Counted from the stretch's first letter, positions 37,746 through 47,259 are shown. The stretch: 64,000 nt of DNA from Chryseobacterium oncorhynchi (GCF_002899895.1 NZ_PPEI02000001.1:1207343-1271342); one strand, 5' to 3'. Notes: generated by a model not told the origin, from the letters alone. Numbers and translations: made by a program.

Positions 37746-38186
37746 TTATTGTTTTAAAATCTTGTAGGTCAGCTTTTCTCCGGTATTCAAATGGAAAACA
37801 ACCACATACATTCCTATCGGCTTATCCGAAAGGTCCAATACCACTTTATTTTCTCTTTTATCAAAGGCAAGCTCTCGGTACTGGGTAAAGTTGTAGGCTA
37901 TATATTCCACTTTTTGGATCATAGCACCAAATTCAGGAGACCACACAAGTGTCGCCTTGTCTTTCGTTGGGTTCGGGTAAATTTTAACCTGATACTCTGG
38001 AGGAGGAAACTCTTTTTTACCGAGTTGTTCATCGACGAGTGCATTTTTATCTGCAATTAAGCATAAAGCACAATATCGTCTTACGATTTGATTTCCTCCG
38101 CTATCATACTCAAATGATAGTGACTGTGATTTAATTCCCTCTATTGAAATCAATAAGAAAAGAATTAGTAGTAAATTTTTTCTCAT
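37746..38186 (-). CDS. Minimal T9SS sorting-domain protein, partner of the RHS toxin
   Basis: I prefer the ATG at 38186 (146 residues), which begins the signal peptide MRKNLLLILFLLISIEGIKS; the ATG at 38207 only adds seven residues. After a short region with the YD-like phrase FEYDSGGNQIVRRYC, the protein is essentially one type A Por secretion domain: VKIYPNPTKDKATLVW near residues 76-91, followed by strands and the end GEKLTYKILKQ. Such domains direct secretion and surface attachment by the type IX system. It is co-transcribed with the RHS gene, which itself lacks a visible sorting domain. Confidence 0.78.
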   Translation of the reverse strand: MRKNLLLILFLLISIEGIKSQSLSFEYDSGGNQIVRRYCALCLIADKNALVDEQLGKKEFPPPEYQVKIYPNPTKDKATLVWSPEFGAMIQKVEYIAYNFTQYRELAFDKRENKVVLDLSDKPIGMYVVVFHLNTGEKLTYKILKQ

Positions 38187-38340
38187 AAACAATATCTTAG
38201 TATTCACAAAAGTCCAGAAAACAAATCAGTTGCGAAAGGACAATGTATCATAGATCAGGGATATAAATAAGATTAATTGTCTAAAAATTAACCATTATTT
38301 GTTTTTTTTAGATATTTTTGATGAAAAAACACTAATTACC

Positions 38341-39309
38341 ATGAAAAATTATCAGAAAAACCTTTTTGAGTTACTATTAAAGGAATCTGGAGGAAAGAAA
38401 AACCTGGTAGATATCATGATTGACAAACTGGCTCTTTCCAATGATACAGCTTACAGAAGAATCAGCGGAAGAAGTCATATCACCCTGAATGAAGGTATTT
38501 CACTGGCTTCTCATTTTGGGGTTTCACTGGATTTGATTCACAATGCGGCACCCAATAATGCTGTCTTGAATAAGATTCATGATATTTATAATATTGACGA
38601 TCTGGAAATGTATTTTGATTCCTCTATTCGAAACCTACAAAAAGTAAAAAACAATCCGGATGTAGAATTTATCTATGCTGCCAAGGATATTCCTCTTTTT
38701 TATTTTATGAGGTTTGAAAATTTGAGAAAATTCAAAATCTATGCATGGTTAAAGCTGATGGATGCTGTTTTTTTCTCTCAGAGAATCAGCTTTGAAGACT
38801 TTGAAATTCCTGAAAAAATCAGTCAGAAAGCTATTCTTTTATCGGAAGTGTATAACGATGTAAGCTCTACAGAAATATGGAGCAATGTCACTATTTACAC
38901 TCTTCTGGAGCAGATCATTTATTTTCATCAGCTAGAGCTAATCAATACGGAAAATGCCCTAAAGATTTGTGAAGAAATTACGGAAATGCTTACTCAAATA
39001 GAAGAGGAAGTCATTAGTGAGAAAAAAGAATCACTCAAATTATACCAGAATGATCTTCTGATCATGAATAATAGTGTCTTTATCAGGTTTTCGGACCAGA
39101 AGATGCTCTTTTTACCCTACAATATCCTAAGCTATTATTACACATTGGACGAGAGAGTCTGTGGAAACTATGAAAAAAGCCTTGAACTGATTTTGAAGAA
39201 CTCAGAACTCCTTTCTTCCAACAATAAAGCCAGATATATTTTCTTCAACAAAATGTATAAAAAAGTAGAGGGAATAAAAAAAATGCTACAAACCTATCAT
39301 CAGTCATAA
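38341..39309 (+). CDS. Helix-turn-helix transcriptional regulator
   Basis: I place the start at the ATG at 38341 (322 residues); an in-frame ATG at 38299 would add 14 residues. The N-terminal 65 residues form a lambda-repressor/Xre-like helix-turn-helix (IDKLALSNDTAYRRISGRSH and LNEGISLASHFGVSLDLI). The rest is a long helical region without a recognised ligand-binding domain. It diverges from the sorting-domain/RHS operon across about 150 bp, so it is a candidate regulator of that operon; this is inferred from position only. The TATTTTTG at 38317-38324 is a possible -7 box for it. Confidence 0.72.
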   Translation: MKNYQKNLFELLLKESGGKKNLVDIMIDKLALSNDTAYRRISGRSHITLNEGISLASHFGVSLDLIHNAAPNNAVLNKIHDIYNIDDLEMYFDSSIRNLQKVKNNPDVEFIYAAKDIPLFYFMRFENLRKFKIYAWLKLMDAVFFSQRISFEDFEIPEKISQKAILLSEVYNDVSSTEIWSNVTIYTLLEQIIYFHQLELINTENALKICEEITEMLTQIEEEVISEKKESLKLYQNDLLIMNNSVFIRFSDQKMLFLPYNILSYYYTLDERVCGNYEKSLELILKNSELLSSNNKARYIFFNKMYKKVEGIKKMLQTYHQS

Positions 39310-39431
39310 AGGCATTTGTCCCTTGAAATAACACAGGCTCTGAAATTGTTAAAATTAATCAAAGTTTAACCTAATAAATAGAGCCAGAAACTTTACGAAT
39401 TATTATTTTTGATAAAATATATACATTTAGA

Positions 39432-41504
39432 ATGTCATTACACTTTAATCCACGAGATATTACATGGCTTGCCTTTAATGAAAGGGTTTTACAAGAAGCC
39501 ATGGACGAAAATGTTCCTTTGCATTTAAGAATACGTTTTCTAGGAATTTTCTCCAATAATCTGGATGAGTTTTTCAGAGTGCGTGTTGCCGGATTAAAGC
39601 GTGCCATGGATTTTAAGGAAAAAGTCATTGCAGAGTCTTTTTATCAACCTCCGTCTAAGATTCTTCAAAGGATCAACGAAATTGTAATGAGACAACAGCT
39701 TAATTTCGACAAAACCTGGAAAAATATTCAGGCTGAAATGGCTGAGCATAAAGTCTCCATCAAAAATTCTAAAAATCTAACCGCAAATCAAAAGGAGTTT
39801 GTAAGAAGATATTTCGATGAGGTGGTAGAGTCCAATGTGATTCCTATTCTTCTTCACGAAAATACTCCAATGCCCTACCTGAGAGATAAAAGTCTCTATC
39901 TTGGTGTTGCCATGAGAAAAAAAGACTGGCAGTATTCCAGTAACTATGCCATTATTGAAATTCCGTCACGTTTCGTAGGAAGATTTGTGTTGTTGCCAAC
40001 TGAAGATCCGGAAGAAAAAAATGTAATGCTTCTGGAAGATGTGATTACATTCAACCTCCCCCATATTTTTTCTTATTTCGGGTATGATGAATTTGCAGCA
40101 AATGCATTTAAAGTAACAAAAGATGCTGAACTGGATCTGGATAATGACATCCGAACCAATTTTGCAGAAAAAATAGAGAAAGGACTCAAAAACCGAAGAA
40201 AGGGAAAACCAACCCGATTTGTTTTTGATAAGGACATGGATAAAGCCTTACTGGAACTTCTTATCCGAAAATTAAATTTAACAAAAAAAGACAGTATTAT
40301 TCCTGGGGGAAAAATTCATAATTTCAAACATTTCATGGACTTTCCTGATGTTTTTGAAACCTATGCAAGACCTGTGGAAAGGACTTCTTTTACCCATCAG
40401 GCGTTTGAGCATGGTGAGAGGGTAACGGACGTTATTTTAAAAGAAGATGTACTGCTTACATTCCCTTATCATAAATATAATCCGGTTATCGATCTTCTTC
40501 GTGAAGCCGCCATGGATCCGGATGTAAAATCTATACAAATCACGGCTTACCGTCTGGCAAGCAGTTCAAAGATCATCAATGCATTAATCTATGCCGCAAG
40601 AAACGGTAAAGAAGTTACTGTAATGCTTGAACTCCAGGCAAGATTTGATGAAGAATCTAATCTGGAATGGAAAGATATGCTGGAACCGGAGGGAATTACT
40701 GTTCTTGTAGGCCTTCCCAACAAAAAAGTTCACGCCAAGCTTTGTGTTATCAAGAAAAGAGCCCATAACAAAACGATTCAGTATGGGTTTGTAAGTACCG
40801 GAAACTTTAATGAAAAAACGGCCAGAATCTATGGAGACCACTTGCTTCTTACTGCAGATCGTGGTATCATGGCCGATATTAATAAGGTATTCAATATACT
40901 GAAAAAACCAAAGGATGATTATCTTCCAGTATTGAAAACTTGTAAAAATTTACTGGTTTGTCCACAGTTTATGCGAGAGAAGATCGTTCATCACATTGAT
41001 AAGGAAATTGAAGAGGCTAAAGTGGGAAGAAGAGCCGAAATTATCGTCAAGGCCAATTCTTTAAGTGACAGACTCCTGATCGAAAAGCTATACGATGCAG
41101 CAAAAGCAGGAGTGATGGTAAGATTAATTGTACGAGGAATCTACTGTATCATTAACCAGAAAGATTTTAAGGAAAAAATTAAGGGTATAAGCATCGTGGA
41201 TGAATATCTGGAACACGCCAGAGTAATGTATTTCTATAATAAAGGCGTGGAAGATATGTATATTTCCTCTGCCGACTGGATGACCAGAAATCTTGATTAC
41301 AGGATTGAAGCTGCTGCGAAGATCACAGATAAAAATCTTAAAAAAGAACTAAAAGATATTCTTGATATCCAGCTAAGGGATAATGTAAAAGCAAGAATAC
41401 TGGACAAAAAACTAAGCAACGAGTATGTAAGAAACGACAAAAAGGAATGTCGTTCACAAATAGAAACCTATAAATATTTAAAGGCTAAAACGAGCAAAAA
41501 ATGA
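39432..41504 (+). CDS. ppk1: Polyphosphate kinase 1
   Basis: This 690-residue kinase reversibly makes inorganic polyphosphate from ATP. The N-terminal domain has the signature LGIFSNNLDEFFRVRVAG. H434 (KVHAKL) is the autophosphorylated histidine and H595 (LEHARVMYF) the second catalytic histidine, matching their usual positions near 435 and 592. Further conserved text is GYDEF, AYRLASSS, YGFVSTGNFN and SSADWMTRN. The stop overlaps the ppx start (ATGA), so the pair is translationally coupled. It acts at the inner face of the cytoplasmic membrane. Confidence 0.96.
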   Translation: MSLHFNPRDITWLAFNERVLQEAMDENVPLHLRIRFLGIFSNNLDEFFRVRVAGLKRAMDFKEKVIAESFYQPPSKILQRINEIVMRQQLNFDKTWKNIQAEMAEHKVSIKNSKNLTANQKEFVRRYFDEVVESNVIPILLHENTPMPYLRDKSLYLGVAMRKKDWQYSSNYAIIEIPSRFVGRFVLLPTEDPEEKNVMLLEDVITFNLPHIFSYFGYDEFAANAFKVTKDAELDLDNDIRTNFAEKIEKGLKNRRKGKPTRFVFDKDMDKALLELLIRKLNLTKKDSIIPGGKIHNFKHFMDFPDVFETYARPVERTSFTHQAFEHGERVTDVILKEDVLLTFPYHKYNPVIDLLREAAMDPDVKSIQITAYRLASSSKIINALIYAARNGKEVTVMLELQARFDEESNLEWKDMLEPEGITVLVGLPNKKVHAKLCVIKKRAHNKTIQYGFVSTGNFNEKTARIYGDHLLLTADRGIMADINKVFNILKKPKDDYLPVLKTCKNLLVCPQFMREKIVHHIDKEIEEAKVGRRAEIIVKANSLSDRLLIEKLYDAAKAGVMVRLIVRGIYCIINQKDFKEKIKGISIVDEYLEHARVMYFYNKGVEDMYISSADWMTRNLDYRIEAAAKITDKNLKKELKDILDIQLRDNVKARILDKKLSNEYVRNDKKECRSQIETYKYLKAKTSKK

Positions 41505-42385
41505 AGATAGCAGCAATAGACATAGGAAGTAATGCAGCCAGACTTCTGATTAATGAGGTAAAAATAACTAATAAAAAACCCGAATTCATTAAACTCAATC
41601 TCCTGAGAATCCCTCTGAGATTGGGAATGGACGTCTTTACCATCGGAAAGATCGGTGAAGAAAGAGAGAAAATGGTCATTGATTCTATGAAGATATTCAG
41701 TGATCTGATGAAAATCTATAAGGTAGATCATTACAGAGCCTGCGCCACCAGCGCGATGCGTGATGCAGCAAACGGAAATGAAATCATAGAAAGAGTAAAG
41801 GAAGCCTCAGGCATCAATATTGAAATTATTTCAGGAGACGAAGAAGCCACCCTTATTTACGAAAACCATGTAGCAGAAGGTCTTGACAAAGATTTCGCTT
41901 ATTTATACATTGACGTAGGAGGTGGTTCTACCGAACTTACATTCTATGAAAATGGTACAATGATGTACGAAAGATCGTTCAACATAGGAACCATCCGTCT
42001 TCTCAATAATCTTGTTACAGAGGATAATTGGAAAGAAATGAAAGATGAAATCAAGGAGAATATTGTCAGCAAAAAACCAATTGTTGCCATTGGCTCAGGA
42101 GGAAATATCAACAAAGTGTTCTCTATGAGTAAAACCAAGGATGGGAAGCCCATGTCTTCATCTCATTTGAAAAAGGTATACAAAGAGTTCAATGAACTTT
42201 CTGTAGAAGAAAGAATGACAAAACATAGTCTTCGAGAAGATAGAGCGGATGTATTGGTACATGCCTTAAACATTTTCAATAACGTGATGTCATGGTCGGA
42301 TATCAACAGAATCTTTGTTCCGAAGATCTCCGTTGCAGATGGTTTGATTCAAAACATTTACAGTAAGTTACAGCATAAAATATAG
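41501..42385 (+). CDS. ppx: Exopolyphosphatase/guanosine pentaphosphatase family protein
   Basis: The 294-residue enzyme is of the ASKHA-fold Ppx/GppA family and removes phosphate from polyphosphate ends (or from pppGpp). The motifs are present: IDIGSNAARLLI, ATSAMRDAANG, SGDEEATLIYENH, YIDVGGGSTELT and IGSGGNINKVF. It consists of the two ASKHA domains only and lacks the C-terminal HD-like extension of the roughly 500-residue E. coli form, which is usual for short Ppx proteins of Bacteroidetes. It overlaps ppk1 by 4 bp and is followed by a terminator. Confidence 0.93.
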   Translation: MKIAAIDIGSNAARLLINEVKITNKKPEFIKLNLLRIPLRLGMDVFTIGKIGEEREKMVIDSMKIFSDLMKIYKVDHYRACATSAMRDAANGNEIIERVKEASGINIEIISGDEEATLIYENHVAEGLDKDFAYLYIDVGGGSTELTFYENGTMMYERSFNIGTIRLLNNLVTEDNWKEMKDEIKENIVSKKPIVAIGSGGNINKVFSMSKTKDGKPMSSSHLKKVYKEFNELSVEERMTKHSLREDRADVLVHALNIFNNVMSWSDINRIFVPKISVADGLIQNIYSKLQHKI

Positions 42386-42406
42386 TTTTTAAATCATATT
42401 TATTTC

Positions 42407-42439
42407 AAAACCGGACAATTTTTTGTTCGGTTTTATTTT
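42407..42439 (+). terminator. Terminator of the ppk1-ppx operon
   Basis: AAAACCGGACAA (42407-42418) pairs with TTGTTCGGTTTT (42423-42434) apart from one G-T pair, followed by ATTTTT. Confidence 0.85.
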
Positions 42440-42562
42440 TTAAAGAGATTATAACAAAAGCGGACCGAAGTTTGCTCCTATTGATTTTTATTTAAAATTT
42501 TAATAAAAAAATTAAAGTAAAACCTCCTTACCAAACGTTATACAACTATCAATAGCAAAACA

Positions 42563-43216
42563 ATGAATCCAATCAAAATAATTCTCACAGGAGCTACAGG
42601 AATGGTAGGCGAAGGTGTTTTAATGGAATGTCTTGAGAATCCTAATATCTCTACAATCCTTAGTATCAGTAGAAAACCCTCCGGAAAAAAACATCCTAAA
42701 CTTAAAGAATACCTTGTTTCTGATTTCTTATCTATTGACATTAATGATGAAAACCTAAAAGGTTATGATGCCTGCTTCTTTTGTGCCGGAATCAGCAGCG
42801 TAGGAATGAATGAGGAAGATTACACCAAAATCACCTACGATACTACTGTACATTTTGCAGAAGCTGTTCTACACCAAAATCCGGACATGGTCTTCAATTA
42901 TGTTTCAGGTGCTAGTACAGACAGTACAGAAAGTGGAAAAGTTATGTGGGCAAGAGTAAAAGGCAGAACGGAAAATGCCTTAAAAAAAATGAATTTCAAA
43001 GGCGCTTACAATTTTCGTCCCGGATTTATGAAACCTGTTGATGGCCAATTAAATGTAAAATGGTTTTTTAAACCTTTTATTTGGATTTTCCCTATTTTTT
43101 TACCGTCAAAATCATTAACTTTACACGAAGTGGGTAGAGCGATGATTAATGCTGTAGAAAAAGGATATCCTACCTCAACTTTAGAAATTCGAGATATTAA
43201 AAATTTAGCGATATGA
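42563..43216 (+). CDS. NAD(P)-binding Rossmann-fold protein (atypical SDR/epimerase-like)
   Basis: The 217-residue cytoplasmic protein begins IKIILTGATGMVGEGVL, the G-x-x-G-x-x-G nucleotide-binding motif of atypical short-chain dehydrogenases (residues about 9-17), followed by SRKPSGKK, where the basic residues would favour NADPH. FFCAGISSVGMNEEDYTKITYD is the next conserved loop and the ARVKGRTENAL segment carries the Lys of an incomplete Y-x-x-x-K pair. The classical catalytic Tyr is not evident, so it may bind rather than reduce. Its stop overlaps the start of a tiny membrane protein gene. Confidence 0.83.
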   Translation: MNPIKIILTGATGMVGEGVLMECLENPNISTILSISRKPSGKKHPKLKEYLVSDFLSIDINDENLKGYDACFFCAGISSVGMNEEDYTKITYDTTVHFAEAVLHQNPDMVFNYVSGASTDSTESGKVMWARVKGRTENALKKMNFKGAYNFRPGFMKPVDGQLNVKWFFKPFIWIFPIFLPSKSLTLHEVGRAMINAVEKGYPTSTLEIRDIKNLAI

Positions 43217-43362
43217 GAGACATGTTAAAAAGAATTATTCTGGTTATTTTTGTACTCTTACTTCTGACCGCCATTTCAGGGTTTCTCTATATGCAGAAAC
43301 ATCCCCTGGAAGAGGGAAAATCAGGAGCAATTTTGAATTTTTCCGGTAAGCCTGCAAAATAA
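43213..43362 (+). CDS. Tiny membrane protein, translationally coupled
   Basis: A 49-residue open frame begins inside the stop of the upstream gene (ATGA overlap at 43213-43216). It was found by reading the sequence directly. It encodes MRDMLKRIILVIFVLLLLTA followed by ISGFLYMQKHP and a short hydrophilic tail, so it has one membrane helix. The coupled start and the tidy stop suggest it is real. No family is recognised; a link to the SDR-like protein is inferred. Confidence 0.6.
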   Translation: MRDMLKRIILVIFVLLLLTAISGFLYMQKHPLEEGKSGAILNFSGKPAK

Positions 43363-43502
43363 TTGAATTCTAAAATACATCTTTACCAAGAATTTCATCT
43401 TTTATCAGAAACAAACCTATTTTTTAAACATTTCTTAAAATTCCATTAAAATAGTTGCGAAACATAAAGTTCATTTTTGTATTCATCTAACTGAAGTAAA
43501 AA

Positions 43503-46500
43503 ATGATCAACAACTACTTATTAAAAGGGTCTGTTATAGCCGCATTCTTTTTACAGAGCGGACTTTTCGGACAGACACTGATTCATTACTGGAATTTTAA
43601 CAATAATACATCCTCGGCTTCCATCACTACGCCATCATCTACATTGGCGAATGGTTCTCTTATGGCCATAGCCGGTGGGACAAGTGTGATAGATTTCGCT
43701 AACGGTACCGGACAAAATTTTAATATTGATAATTTAAATGCCAGAAATGGTGATGCCTCCGGAACTCATTTGCGGTTCAACAGCCCGATTGGCGGAGCAT
43801 TACAATTCAATCTGCCAACCACAGGATATAATAATGTGGTGGTAAAATTTACGACCAGAAAATCTACCCAAGGAGCAGGAACACAAACATGGTCTTATAC
43901 AACAGACGGGACTACTTTTGTTCCCTATCAAACGGTGACTCCTCAGGATGCTAATCCGCAATTGATCACTTTTGATTTTTCTGCCGTTGCGGGAGTCTCC
44001 AATAATCCGAACTTCAAATTAAAAGTTGAATTCTCGGCAACAGGAGGTGGAACCGGTGGCAACAATCGTTTTGATAATTTCACGGTGGACGCCAATCCTA
44101 CAGGAGGTATTGATACCACTCCTCCTACTACAACTTATCTTCCCTCAAACAACACAAATAACGCTTCCACTACTGTAAATCCTACCATTTCCTTTAATGA
44201 AAATGTACGACTTATAGACAATTCTACGATTAACGATTCTAATGCACAAAATATTGTAGAACTTCGTCTGGGAAATTCTACAGGTACACAAGTTCCTTTT
44301 ACTACTACTTTCAGCAATAACACAATCACTGTAATCCCTACTTCCGGCTTGTTACCGGGTCAAGTATATTATTTAGCACTTAAGCCTAATACCGTAGAAG
44401 ATTTCAGTGATAATGCGGTAGCTACAATAACTTCCAGTACATTTATAACTGCCGGAACTTCCATTTCTCTTGATAAAAACTTTATAAAAGTTAATGAAAA
44501 TTCAGGAAATTTGGCCTTTAAGATCAATGTAGCCAATCCGTCAACGGCCACTGTAAATTTGGTGGTGAAACCGGCACCCTTTAGTACCGCAGACAGTAAT
44601 GATTTTACTTTGGCCAATCAAACCATCAATATCAATTCTTCTACAACAAGTTATACCGTAAATATTCCTATTATTGATGATACATTGGAGGAACAAAAAG
44701 CAGAGTATTTTGTAGTAAGCCTTGAAAATCCGACTGGGGCAACAATTTCAGGCGATAATTCAGCAACAGTTTATATTGTTGATAATGATAAACCGGCTCC
44801 TGTTCCATCCAATCAGATACAATTGAATTATATCGGAAGCTTTGACCCATCCGGAAACAATAACAGCTCTACAGAAATTGTAGTTCATGATAAAGCTACG
44901 CAACGACTGTTTACCATCAGTTCCATTACAGACGTTTTTGATATTATTGATTTTAGCAGCCCTACTACTCCATCGGTTATAAAAACTGTAAATATGGCTC
45001 CATATGGGGGTATCACAAGTATTGCCGTAAAAAACGGAATTATTGCAGCAGCTTCTCCCAATGTCAATCCACAGCAAAATGGATCTGTAGTCTTTTTTGA
45101 TATTAACGGAAACTTCCTTAAACAAGTTACCGTAGGTGCTTTACCGGACATGATTACTTTTACGCCTGACGGAACAAAAGTGGTTACAGCTAATGAAGGA
45201 GAGCCTAATGATGCTTACACCGTGGATCCAGAGGGGACAATCAGTATTATTGATATTTCTGGAGGAATTGCTAATCTTGCTCAAACTCATGTGACAACGT
45301 TAAATTTTAACAACTTTGATTCTCAGGTTGCTACTTTAACAGCTACCGGTTTAAGAAAGGTAAGAACAAACAATACCTTATCTCAGGATCTGGAACCTGA
45401 ATATATTACGATAAATGCAGACAGCAAAAAAGCATGGGTAACCCTTCAGGAAAATAATGCCATTGCTGAGGTTGATCTTACGACTAAGACTATAACCGGC
45501 ATCTGGGGGCTAGGTAAAAAGGATATGAGTCTTCCGGGTAATGGTTTTGATGCTTCAGACAATAATGGAGAGGTTCTTATTGCCAACTGGCCTGTAAAAG
45601 CTTATTACATTCCTGATGCCGTGCAAAACTACAAGGTTGGAAACACCAATTATATCGTAACCGCCAATGAGGGAGATGAAAAAGATCTTCCCGGATATAG
45701 TGAAAGAACAACTGTAGGAGCCAATAATTATATATTAGATCCTGCTATTTTCCCAAATGCTAATCTATTAAAAGCTTCACATAATCTTGGAAGATTCAGA
45801 GTATCATCAGCTACCGGAAATACGGATGGCGATACAGATTTTGAAGAAATTGCAGCCTTGGGAGCACGCTCATTCTCCATCTTTAATGCAGATACAAGAC
45901 AACAGGTTTATGACAGTGGAGATCAGTTTGAAAGATATATTGCAGCGAATCATCCTTTAATTTTCAATGCCGATAACGAATCCAACACTATTAAAAGCAG
46001 AAGCCGCGCAAAAGGCCCTGAGCCGGAAGGAGTAGCATTGGGAACCATCAACGGACAAACTTATGCTTTCATCACATTGGAAAGAACAGGAGGGGTAATG
46101 GTTTACAATATCACAGATCCAAGCAATCCTACCTTTACAGATTATAAACATTCCCGTTCTACTTCAGCATATGGAGGAGACAACGGCCCCGAAGGAATTA
46201 TTTATATCGCTCCTGAAAATACCACAACCAATAAAGGTTATGTCATCATTGCCAATGAACTTAGCGGAACCTTGTCTATGTATGAAGTAGCTGTTGCTCC
46301 TACCTTAGGAACCGGTGAGGTAACACCAGAAAAAGCTACTTTCAATGTGTTTCCAAATCCTGTAAATAAAGGAAATACACTATATTTCAACAGAAAACAG
46401 GACTACGAATTATATGATATGTCAGGAAAACTGATTGGAAAAGAAAAAAATGCTTTAACAATAAACACTTCAACCCTTTCTACAGGAGTTTATCTTGTAA

Positions 46501-46541
46501 AAACCTCGGAAGGACATCTGAAGAGAATTATTGTAAAGTAG
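43503..46541 (+). CDS. Choice-of-anchor I protein with Ig-like and Calx-beta domains and T9SS sorting domain
   Basis: This 1012-residue secreted surface protein has, after a signal peptide (ends GLFGQ): an N-terminal jelly-roll-like region about 25-200; an SbsA-like Ig domain about 205-320 (TISFNENVRLIDNSTIND); and a Calx-beta domain about 325-430 (VNENSGNLAFKINVANP, IPIIDDTLEEQKAEYFVVSL). The propeller-like choice-of-anchor I region, about 440-930, has VVTANEGEPNDAYTVDPEGTI, AWVTLQENNAIAEVDL and PEGVALG. It ends with a type A sorting domain (NVFPNPVNKGNTLYF; GVYLVKTSEGHLKRIIVK). Possible phosphatase/phytase-like activity is known for relatives only; no catalytic residues are assigned here. 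Confidence 0.87.
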   Translation: MINNYLLKGSVIAAFFLQSGLFGQTLIHYWNFNNNTSSASITTPSSTLANGSLMAIAGGTSVIDFANGTGQNFNIDNLNARNGDASGTHLRFNSPIGGALQFNLPTTGYNNVVVKFTTRKSTQGAGTQTWSYTTDGTTFVPYQTVTPQDANPQLITFDFSAVAGVSNNPNFKLKVEFSATGGGTGGNNRFDNFTVDANPTGGIDTTPPTTTYLPSNNTNNASTTVNPTISFNENVRLIDNSTINDSNAQNIVELRLGNSTGTQVPFTTTFSNNTITVIPTSGLLPGQVYYLALKPNTVEDFSDNAVATITSSTFITAGTSISLDKNFIKVNENSGNLAFKINVANPSTATVNLVVKPAPFSTADSNDFTLANQTININSSTTSYTVNIPIIDDTLEEQKAEYFVVSLENPTGATISGDNSATVYIVDNDKPAPVPSNQIQLNYIGSFDPSGNNNSSTEIVVHDKATQRLFTISSITDVFDIIDFSSPTTPSVIKTVNMAPYGGITSIAVKNGIIAAASPNVNPQQNGSVVFFDINGNFLKQVTVGALPDMITFTPDGTKVVTANEGEPNDAYTVDPEGTISIIDISGGIANLAQTHVTTLNFNNFDSQVATLTATGLRKVRTNNTLSQDLEPEYITINADSKKAWVTLQENNAIAEVDLTTKTITGIWGLGKKDMSLPGNGFDASDNNGEVLIANWPVKAYYIPDAVQNYKVGNTNYIVTANEGDEKDLPGYSERTTVGANNYILDPAIFPNANLLKASHNLGRFRVSSATGNTDGDTDFEEIAALGARSFSIFNADTRQQVYDSGDQFERYIAANHPLIFNADNESNTIKSRSRAKGPEPEGVALGTINGQTYAFITLERTGGVMVYNITDPSNPTFTDYKHSRSTSAYGGDNGPEGIIYIAPENTTTNKGYVIIANELSGTLSMYEVAVAPTLGTGEVTPEKATFNVFPNPVNKGNTLYFNRKQDYELYDMSGKLIGKEKNALTINTSTLSTGVYLVKTSEGHLKRIIVK

Positions 46542-46563
46542 TTGATATTTTATTATTTAATTG

Positions 46564-46587
46564 AAGCTCCCTTTTGGGAGCTTTTTT
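46564..46587 (+). terminator. Terminator after the choice-of-anchor I gene
   Basis: AAGCTCCC (46564-46571) and GGGAGCTT (46576-46583) pair around TTTT, followed by TTTT. Confidence 0.88.
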
Positions 46588-46707
46588 GTTATTGGGATTT
46601 ATTATACAAAGATTTTCCTTTCAAAAATTATCATCATTTAACTTTTGATTAACAAGGTGAAAATTATTTTATATCTATATTTATCCCGAACAAAAACCAA
46701 ATTCAAA

Positions 46708-47097
46708 ATGAAAAATATTAAAACGGCAGCTATTTTAGCCATTCTATTTCTAGGAACAGGCAAAGCTTTTTCACAATCCAGAAAAACAGAATCTACCAAA
46801 GGCGTAGAACAGTCTGATAACAAAAAAATACAGGTAGAAGGTGTTGGACATAAGCTCAATTATACTCTTAATGGTGGAACAGTTGAGGTTTCGGGAGGGG
46901 ATAATACCGTAATCATCAAGGGAAATGCAAAAAAGATTTCCGTTTCAGGAACCGGAAACAAAGTATACATTGACAAAGTAGATAAGGTAGCCATAGAAGG
47001 TGGTGATAACACGGTGTATTATAAAACAGCCGGAACAAAAACAGGAAAACCAGAAACCGCCCTTACCGGTGTAGGAAATAAGGTGGTGAAACAATAA
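46708..47097 (+). CDS. DUF3060-like exported protein
   Basis: The 129-residue protein starts at the ATG at 46708 with a signal peptide ending KAFSQ; a longer upstream reading adds non-signal sequence. The mature part has regular repeats of the type G-x-x-N-x-V/L (VEGVGHKLNYTLNGGTVEV, SGGDNTVIIKGNAKKISV, SGTGNKVYIDKVDKVAIE, GGDNTVYYKTAG), which form a small right-handed beta-solenoid typical of the DUF3060 family. Its function is unknown. It has its own terminator. Confidence 0.82.
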   Translation: MKNIKTAAILAILFLGTGKAFSQSRKTESTKGVEQSDNKKIQVEGVGHKLNYTLNGGTVEVSGGDNTVIIKGNAKKISVSGTGNKVYIDKVDKVAIEGGDNTVYYKTAGTKTGKPETALTGVGNKVVKQ

Positions 47098-47114
47098 AAA
47101 AAATCAATCAAAAC

Positions 47115-47148
47115 AAGGCTTGGATCATTCATTCAGGCCTTTATTTTT
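47115..47148 (+). terminator. Terminator after the DUF3060 gene
   Basis: AAGGCTTG (47115-47122) pairs with CAGGCCTT (47134-47141) with one G-T pair, followed by TTATTTTT. Confidence 0.65.
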
Positions 47149-47259
47149 AAAATACATTATCGTTTCATTTTTTGAAGAAGCTTTTTCCTTAAAAATATAA
47201 ACTTCCGCCATAATTATATAACACACTCACTCTTATTCATTCTAATTTTATCCCGCGAA

